Below, piece after piece: positions 13,201 to 15,799 of a stretch of DNA of 15,799 nt; the first letter of the stretch is position 1; each line of letters begins with the position of its first letter. The translations under genes were made by a program, and so were the position numbers. This DNA comes from Euperipatoides rowelli (lineage: Eukaryota > Onychophora > Udeonychophora > Euonychophora > Peripatopsidae), in NCBI GenBank assembly GCA_003024985.2, contig PXIH01S0000898.1. One strand, written 5' to 3'. The notes beneath the pieces are model-generated. The model saw only the letters and a list, made by a program, of their open reading frames with translations, was not told where the DNA came from and searched no databases.

Positions 13201-15799
13201 TCAAGAGAGGTATCAACATCAGTCTCTTGCAAAAAAATGTCTTCGTACAAAATAGTAATTCATTTACTATATTTCTTTCAGTTTAAGTGGGGGGGAAAAA
13301 CGTACCAATTTTTGAACAAAATTAAACCATGAAACGCTGTAAGAAATGAAAGCTTCTATGCTTTCCTTGATGATGTGATGAGTGTATTGAGGCAGGAGTC
13401 ATGATGTCACTAATGGCTGAAAGTCCGAAATTTGGGAAATTTTGTGTTGACAATTGAGAAAAGTCCAGCTGAAGGAGAAGGAAAAACTTCAATAATTGTG
13501 AGTAGGGAATTTGAGGAGTCAGAGTTAGGAAATTTCTCATTTCGTCCCCCTCCAATAAAATTTCCTTGCTTTGGCCCTGGCCGGAGTTGCGATATTAGTT
13601 GGAGTTGAAAATACTGTAAAAATTTCCCAGTCTGGCTGCCGCTTTTAAATTTACAGCTTTAAAAAAAAAAAAAAAAAATCTGGAATTTTTATTAACAATA
13701 TTAGTTTATATTAAAAATATAAGTGGAAATATTTTTAAAGCAAGTCAAGAGAAAAACAGTTTTAGCCTAAAGGCCTAGTTTGTCTTTTTTTAATGGATAA
13801 TTTGATAGTCTTTATTGTAAATAAAGCCTTTTTCTTCTGTGGGCTAAGGCTTTAATTATTTATTTTGTATTAACTGTGTTTTTATTGAAATAAAACCCAT
13901 TAGTAGGCTATTTCAAAAAGATGAGTTGAAATTTATTTTTCAGTAGCCTATAGTGTTAATTTTGTCTTACATAATTTTACTAAAATTAAAAATTATAAAC
14001 GAAATATTAAATTAAAAATGAAAGTTCAAAGAATACACCATTGAAACACAATTCTCTTCCACCCCCATCCTATTACTTTTTTTTTGTATTATTATTATTA
14101 TTGTAAAGAAGTTTAATACTTAACCATTTTGGGTAGTTATTTGTTCATTAAATTAGCTATAAATTAAAATAAATACTTGAAAATATATTTTTGATCTCTT
14201 TGAGGTTTGGAATCATTTTATTTTTAAATACTATTTTTAAATAGAGTAATGAATTTCACCTTTTCATCGGTTGCTATTCTAACATTTTATTATTTCTTGT
14301 TTACTGTAGCCTTTTTTTTTTTTTTAATAGTTAACACATAAAAATTTTATCTCTTGAAGCTTTTTGTTTAAGAATAAAATACGAGAGAAAAATCCCATGA
14401 CAAACAGTCATAAGGTATGTAACAGTTTCATATAGAAAGAACAGCTATAGCTATAAAACTTCTTTGTTAATAGGCTATGCCTCAGGAGAAAAAATCATGT
14501 AGCCACTTTGTGCCAAAATCTCATGTAAACCACACAGATGTTACTAAAGTACGAATGATTTAAAATTTATTGAACTACCAATTATTTGATATTGCAATAT
14601 TAAGATTAGCACACACCTTATTCTTAATATGTACCAAATAAATTCAACTTTTTTTTCTAGGAAATGTGAATAGTTCAGAGATTCTCAAACTGTATTACAT
14701 GTACCATCAATGTATATTACGTTGTTTCAGGTGGTACACAGAGATATAACAAAAAGACAGATTCATATATCCAGTGCATTATGAATCAGTCATTTTCTCT
14801 TGCTATATAAAATGTGTTCTTTCCACTTGGTTAGCAATAGGTCCTGACTATAATAATTAATCATTGTGCAGTTAGTACATTTGATATTATATATTTTTAA
14901 TGAATGTGTTTAAGATTGTATAAGGTGAAAATGGACATTGAATAAAAATAAATAACTTATGAGCAATAATTAATTTTTTTGATTTTTGACAAAATTGTTT
15001 ATTTTATTCTGTTTGTCCTCTGGCCTTAGACACATACTCTTGGCTGCTTTAAGTCCAAATTATGAAATACGCACATGGTGGTATATGAATTTTTAGCAGT
15101 TTATTTAAGTAAGACAACATTCCAAAAGTTTGAGAACCGCTTGTCTGGTTTTAAATTATAAAAAAATAAGAAAACTGTTTTTCACAAAATGCAAAATAAA
15201 ACTATATATATTTTTTTTAAATGAGTTGAACATCCACAAGGGTCACTAGTTTTATCTAACTGCAGTCACAGGTAAACATTATAAATCACTATTTCTCAGT
15301 ACAGTCGTTTTTAAACATTATTACCTGTCATTATTATTATTTTCATCCTGAACTTGCTGCTAGATATTGAAAAGGCTTGTGTTTCCTTGGACCATGTGAT
15401 TGGTCTTTATCATGTTTGCCATGACGTGGAGGCTCTAATTAATAATGGGTAAATCAGTTCTTCATCAATAATTTAAAGAATAAAATTTGTTTAAACTATA
15501 AGCATTGTCTATTTGTAAAATGTTTTTGTTTGTGTATTCTTTACTCAATATTTGTAATTTATTTATCATTTCCTAGTCCCGGCGGTTGCTTAGAAGAATA
15601 TCTTGATGCTCTCGAACGACTAAAGGAGGCTAAGGATTATTTAACCCAGAATGATATATACTGTCCTGAAATTGGTGCTGGGGTAAATAATTTAAACTGT
15701 CTGCTTGTTTTTATTATTTATATTTTTTAAAAAGTTAAGTTTAGGAATTAATGTCTCCTAAATTTAAAAAAAAAATTACTTGTCAAAACATTTAGGTCA
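7230..15799 (+). CDS. EXOC7: EXOC7 / Exo70, exocyst complex subunit, N-terminal part, 3' end outside window
   Basis: Joined on the plus strand: 7230-7289, 10800-10965, 15364-15448 and 15577-15682, with a probable fifth exon from 15796. This gives 139 residues with all phases consistent and no internal stop. Motifs that match animal Exo70: REKKNEIDLKL (residues 8-18), LTKNVVSILSSFEDRLLKLE (38-57), NTIVPV just after, SLDHVIGLYHV (83-93) and GGCLEEYLDALERL (106-119). The first 75 or so residues have the charged heptad look of the family's N-terminal coiled coil, which holds the subunit in the exocyst with its partner Exo84. Known of the family: Exo70 is about 650-700 residues, and its C-terminal basic surface binds PI(4,5)P2 and targets the octameric tethering complex to the plasma membrane for exocytosis. 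That part lies beyond the right edge. The exon 2 donor is weak. The assignment is very secure. Confidence 0.95.
7345..7490 (-). mobile_element. tRNA-derived SINE remnant
   Basis: On the minus strand there is an A-box-like AGGGCAATTGGT (7482-7471). A perfect pol III B box, GGTTCGAATCC (7438-7428), follows 32 nt later and sits in a T-arm whose 4-bp CAGG/CCTG stem still pairs. No amino-acid acceptor stem follows. Instead comes a non-tRNA body containing the palindromic hairpin CCCAGTG/CACTGGG (7364-7370/7376-7382) inside a GGGAAACC duplication. This layout, a tRNA head plus an unrelated body, is that of a SINE. The exact ends are uncertain, and the family is not recognised. Confidence 0.65.
8258..8800 (+). 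pseudogene. Decayed non-LTR retrotransposon (LINE) reverse-transcriptase fragment
   Basis: From 8276 the frame gives FLYINDLP and then HRYADDIANF, the A/YADD catalytic box of reverse transcriptase, followed by LSPWLCNNHLSINIKK, the usual W..N.LSIN.KK segment. A stop or frameshift occurs at 8471. Homology then continues in other frames: RCMVI (8473-8487), DAVSKKASH (8622-8648), and SNALIATHLNYDMVCRLYHR (8712-8771), corresponding to the yNALi.PHLnY segment of CR1/Jockey-like elements. At least two or three frameshifts and stops break it, and the front half of the enzyme, the endonuclease and ORF1 are absent. It is a dead 5'-truncated fragment, not a host gene. The clade within the Jockey/CR1/Rex group cannot be settled from this much. 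Confidence 0.8.
8883..9113 (+). repeat. Left arm of a large inverted repeat
   Basis: Pairs with the reverse complement of 10068-10338. Shared blocks in order: TTGTTTGTCCAACTTTGGA, AGCTGA, AAGTTGAAT, CTAAGATG, CATTTATA, ATTTCATCCC, TTTGAATGCA, GAAGATTAATATTTT, GCATATG and a final GGAAAT. The arms have clearly diverged, with several small gaps. No convincing protein can be read from either arm. Confidence 0.75.
9264..9288. repeat. Short hairpin AGCGAC/GTCGCT
   Basis: Arms 9270-9275 and 9283-9288 pair perfectly around ctggcaa in an A/T-rich setting. It may be the edge of an unrecognised element that extends toward 9600. Confidence 0.4.
9664..9685. repeat. Perfect 9-bp hairpin CGATTCTGA/TCAGAATCG
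   Basis: Arms 9664-9672 and 9677-9685 with a 4-base CCAA loop, extendable by two G-T pairs. It lies between the two arms of the large inverted repeat. No function is known. Confidence 0.7.
10068..10338 (-). repeat. Right arm of a large inverted repeat
   Basis: Inverted partner of 8883-9113, about 950 bp away. Read on the minus strand it begins GTTGTTTGTCCAACTTTGGA and ends near GCCAAGGAAATG. The outer end lies next to a 23-bp hairpin (10344-10392) that has no counterpart at the left arm. Either the arms are the long termini of one roughly 1.46-kb element, or two copies of a repeat were inserted in opposite directions. Confidence 0.75.
10344..10392. repeat. 23-bp inverted repeat with 3-base loop
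   Basis: Arms 10344-10366 and 10370-10392 pair at 22 of 23 positions around CCA. The arm reads from ATCAGACAC at its base to CATGGAGGTG at the loop. This is by far the strongest local hairpin in the window and contains both G/C and A/T pairs. The word CCTCCATGTAAAG in the right arm also occurs at 9838-9850. Confidence 0.85.
10800..10965 (+). CDS. EXOC7: EXOC7 coding exon 2
   Basis: This exon has 166 nt after the acceptor gtattttag. It encodes 55 residues beginning EISNLNALKDTLNKSSLLTK and ending GNLQKRQQ, plus one base. It contains the most conserved Exo70 N-terminal block, VSILSSFEDRLLKLENTIVP. The donor AAA|gtatcc is a poor match to GTAAGT and lies a few bases before an ATT microsatellite. 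The exon end is nevertheless fixed by phase and homology, because A|AT gives the Asn of NIEK in exon 3. The open frame that continues into the microsatellite is read-through. Confidence 0.92.
10972..11006 (+). repeat. ATT/ATC trinucleotide microsatellite at the exon 2 donor
   Basis: About 35 bp of TTA units with three ATC variants, starting six bases after the exon 2/intron 2 boundary. Confidence 0.9.
12045..12800. repeat. GC-richer block with a recurring GCGCTCTTG-type motif
   Basis: A motif close to GGCGCTCTTGCTTGGATACC recurs irregularly: 12191 (GTGCTCTTGTTCGG), 12254 (GCGCTCTTGTTTGGATAC), 12311 (GCGCCCTTGCTTGTAC), 12576 (GGCACTCTTATATGGATACC), 12650 (GCGCTCTTGCTTGGATACC), 12715 (ACGCTCTTGTTC) and 12771 (GGCACTCTTGGTTGG). 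Inverted copies lie at 12139-12150 and 12402-12415 (GTAAGAGCGCC). Several copies follow a G-rich run. Neighbouring direct copies are about 55-75 bp apart. The block starts with a hairpin GGTTGCTGCC/GGCAACAACC (12076-12085/12095-12104). It looks like a decayed minisatellite or an element rich in internal repeats. No protein is evident. Confidence 0.6.
12639..12650 (+). repeat. Poly-G run (12 G)
   Basis: G12 directly followed by the best copy of the recurring CGCTCTTGCTTGGATACC motif. Confidence 0.8.
12874..12975. repeat. Fold-back (inverted repeat) of about 100 bp
   Basis: The outer arms CACATTCAGGA (12881-12891) and TCCTGAATGTG (12955-12965) pair perfectly. The inner arms CGTTTAC (12911-12917) and GTAAACACG (12928-12936) pair too, and ATTAG/CTAAT continue the pairing outside. 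The intervening bases match with small gaps, so nearly the whole unit can fold into one stem. It resembles a small fold-back or MITE-like element. No clear target duplication is seen. Confidence 0.65.
13560..13678 (+). repeat. Dispersed repeat, copy B, with poly-A tail
   Basis: 13560-13640 aligns to the reverse complement of 5400-5490 (CCTGG..GTTG..ATATT..GTTGGA..TGAAAA..GCTGCC). Eighteen A residues at 13661-13678 follow closely, which suggests a retroposed sequence. Upstream, 13420-13560 has further GGAGTCAGAGTT-like words and may belong to the same unit. Confidence 0.5.
14312..14325 (+). repeat. T14 run
   Basis: A homopolymer in EXOC7 intron 2. It could be the reverse poly-A tail of an old minus-strand retrocopy, but nothing adjacent is recognisable. 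Confidence 0.7.
14676..15142. mobile_element. hAT-like non-autonomous DNA transposon (467 bp)
   Basis: The left end CAGAGATTCTCAAACTGTAT (14676-14695) and the reverse complement of the right end, AAGCGGTTCTCAAACTTTTG (15142 down to 15123), are terminal inverted repeats of the CAGnGGTTCTCAAACTTTT type typical of hAT elements. The left subterminal part has GTACCATCAATG and GGTGGTACAC words, also common in such elements. The flanking 8-mers gaatagtt (14668-14675) and gtctggtt (15143-15150) agree at 5 of 8 positions, as an aged 8-bp target duplication would. The interior has no transposase coding, so the copy needed a transposase from elsewhere. It sits about 220 bp before EXOC7 exon 3. Confidence 0.72.
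15268..15328. repeat. Short inverted repeat ACAGGTAA/TTACCTGT before exon 3
   Basis: The 8-bp arms at 15268-15275 and 15321-15328 pair perfectly. The right arm ends 35 bases before the EXOC7 exon 3 acceptor. The left arm contains a cryptic GGTAAA donor-like word. It could be chance. Confidence 0.4.
15364..15448 (+). CDS. EXOC7: EXOC7 coding exon 3
   Basis: This exon has 85 nt between ctgctag and gtaaatc. It encodes NIEKACVSLDHVIGLYHVCH followed by DVEALINN, with two bases carried on. This corresponds to the NVEK..SCLDHVI.YYHVA segment of human Exo70. Confidence 0.92.
15449..15576 (+). other. EXOC7 intron 3 (128 bp)
   Basis: A short intron from gtaaatc to tttcctag between exons 3 and 4, splitting a glycine codon. 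It has no other content. Confidence 0.9.
15577..15682 (+). CDS. EXOC7: EXOC7 coding exon 4
   Basis: This exon has 106 nt between tttcctag and gtaaataa. It encodes 36 residues including the split glycine: GPGGCLEEYLDALERLKEAK, DYLTQNDIYC and PEIGAG. It matches the GPTGRLEEYL segment of vertebrate Exo70 and ends in phase 0. Confidence 0.93.
15683..15795 (+). other. EXOC7 intron 4 (probably 113 bp)
   Basis: Runs from gtaaataa to the terminal tttag, if exon 5 does begin at 15796. It is A/T-rich with no other content. Confidence 0.6.
15796..15799 (+). CDS. EXOC7: Probable start of EXOC7 exon 5
   Basis: The window ends in tttag|GTCA. With exon 4 ending in phase 0, the next codon would be GTC (Val) followed by a codon starting with A. 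That fits the Val-Lys that follows this position in vertebrate Exo70 (..ELNKVKLLFE). Four bases are little evidence, but the acceptor, phase and residue all agree. Confidence 0.5.

Larger units (their letters stand above)
10966..15363 (+). other. EXOC7 intron 2
   Basis: A 4398-bp intron from the weak donor gtatcc to ctgctag. It contains the ATT microsatellite, the GC-richer block at about 12045-12800, the fold-back at 12874-12975, dispersed repeat copy B with a poly-A tail, and a hAT-like element. From 11010 to 12040 and from 13680 to 14660 I see only A/T-rich sequence without recognisable genes. Confidence 0.8.

Noticed and set aside
13366-13425. C/D-box snoRNA-like pattern (TGATGATG ... CTGA)
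   Set aside because: The boxes are there by chance words. The flanks (cttcc and aagtcc) do not form a terminal stem, and no guide was recognised.
13017-13555. Three overlapping open stretches on both strands, 63-77 codons
   Set aside because: Mutually overlapping, no conserved motif, and partly inside repeat copy B. These are random open frames in low-stop regions.
15299-15320. Tc1/mariner terminus (TACAGTCG...) before exon 3
   Set aside because: Only eight bases resemble such an end and there is no partner repeat. TACAGT is a generally over-represented word here.
1-15799. Bacterial-type features: operons, ribosome binding sites, CRISPR arrays, insertion sequences
   Set aside because: The window shows spliced animal genes. 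No regularly spaced direct repeats of CRISPR type and no bacterial gene organisation were seen.

Overview
The window looks like nuclear DNA from an animal. It is strongly A+T-rich (well over 70% by eye) and CpG-poor, with short exons, long introns bounded by GT..AG, and remains of SINE, LINE and hAT-type elements. None of the open stretches is a bacterial-style gene. The two proteins that can be read are conserved across animals. Their divergence from the vertebrate versions I know suggests an invertebrate or early-branching lineage, but I cannot name the species.

Two genes lie head to head. On the minus strand, 6745 down to 412, are the first four coding exons of WBP11 (WW-domain-binding protein 11, a nuclear splicing factor). 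The gene runs off the left edge. On the plus strand, from 7230 to the right edge, are the first four coding exons of EXOC7 (exocyst subunit Exo70), and a likely fifth starts in the last four bases. All splice phases agree, giving 96 continuous residues of WBP11 and 139 of EXOC7. The two ATG codons are separated by 484 bp, which must hold both promoters. That interval contains a close match to the Staf/ZNF143 element, TACCCAGAATGCCGTGTG, at 6875-6892.

The introns make up most of the window. WBP11 introns hold low-complexity A/T sequence, a hairpin-dense tract (2770-3690), a probable hAT-type terminus (ending at 3895) and one copy of a dispersed repeat (about 5400-5490). EXOC7 intron 1 (7290-10799) holds a tRNA-derived SINE on the minus strand, a decayed non-LTR reverse-transcriptase fragment, and a roughly 230-270 bp inverted-repeat pair about 1 kb apart. 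EXOC7 intron 2 (10966-15363) holds a GC-richer block in which a GCGCTCTTG-type motif recurs (about 12130-12800), a fold-back element (12874-12975), a second copy of the dispersed repeat with a poly-A tail (about 13560-13678), and a 467-bp hAT-like non-autonomous element (14676-15142).

The two genes have no shared biochemical pathway: one acts in splicing, the other in vesicle tethering. What links them here is the shared promoter interval. I found no wholly new gene system. The observations most worth checking are the recurring GCGCTCTTG block, the large inverted repeat, the hairpin-dense tract, and the excess of the words TACTGTA/TACAGTA and TAGGCTA/TAGCCTA.
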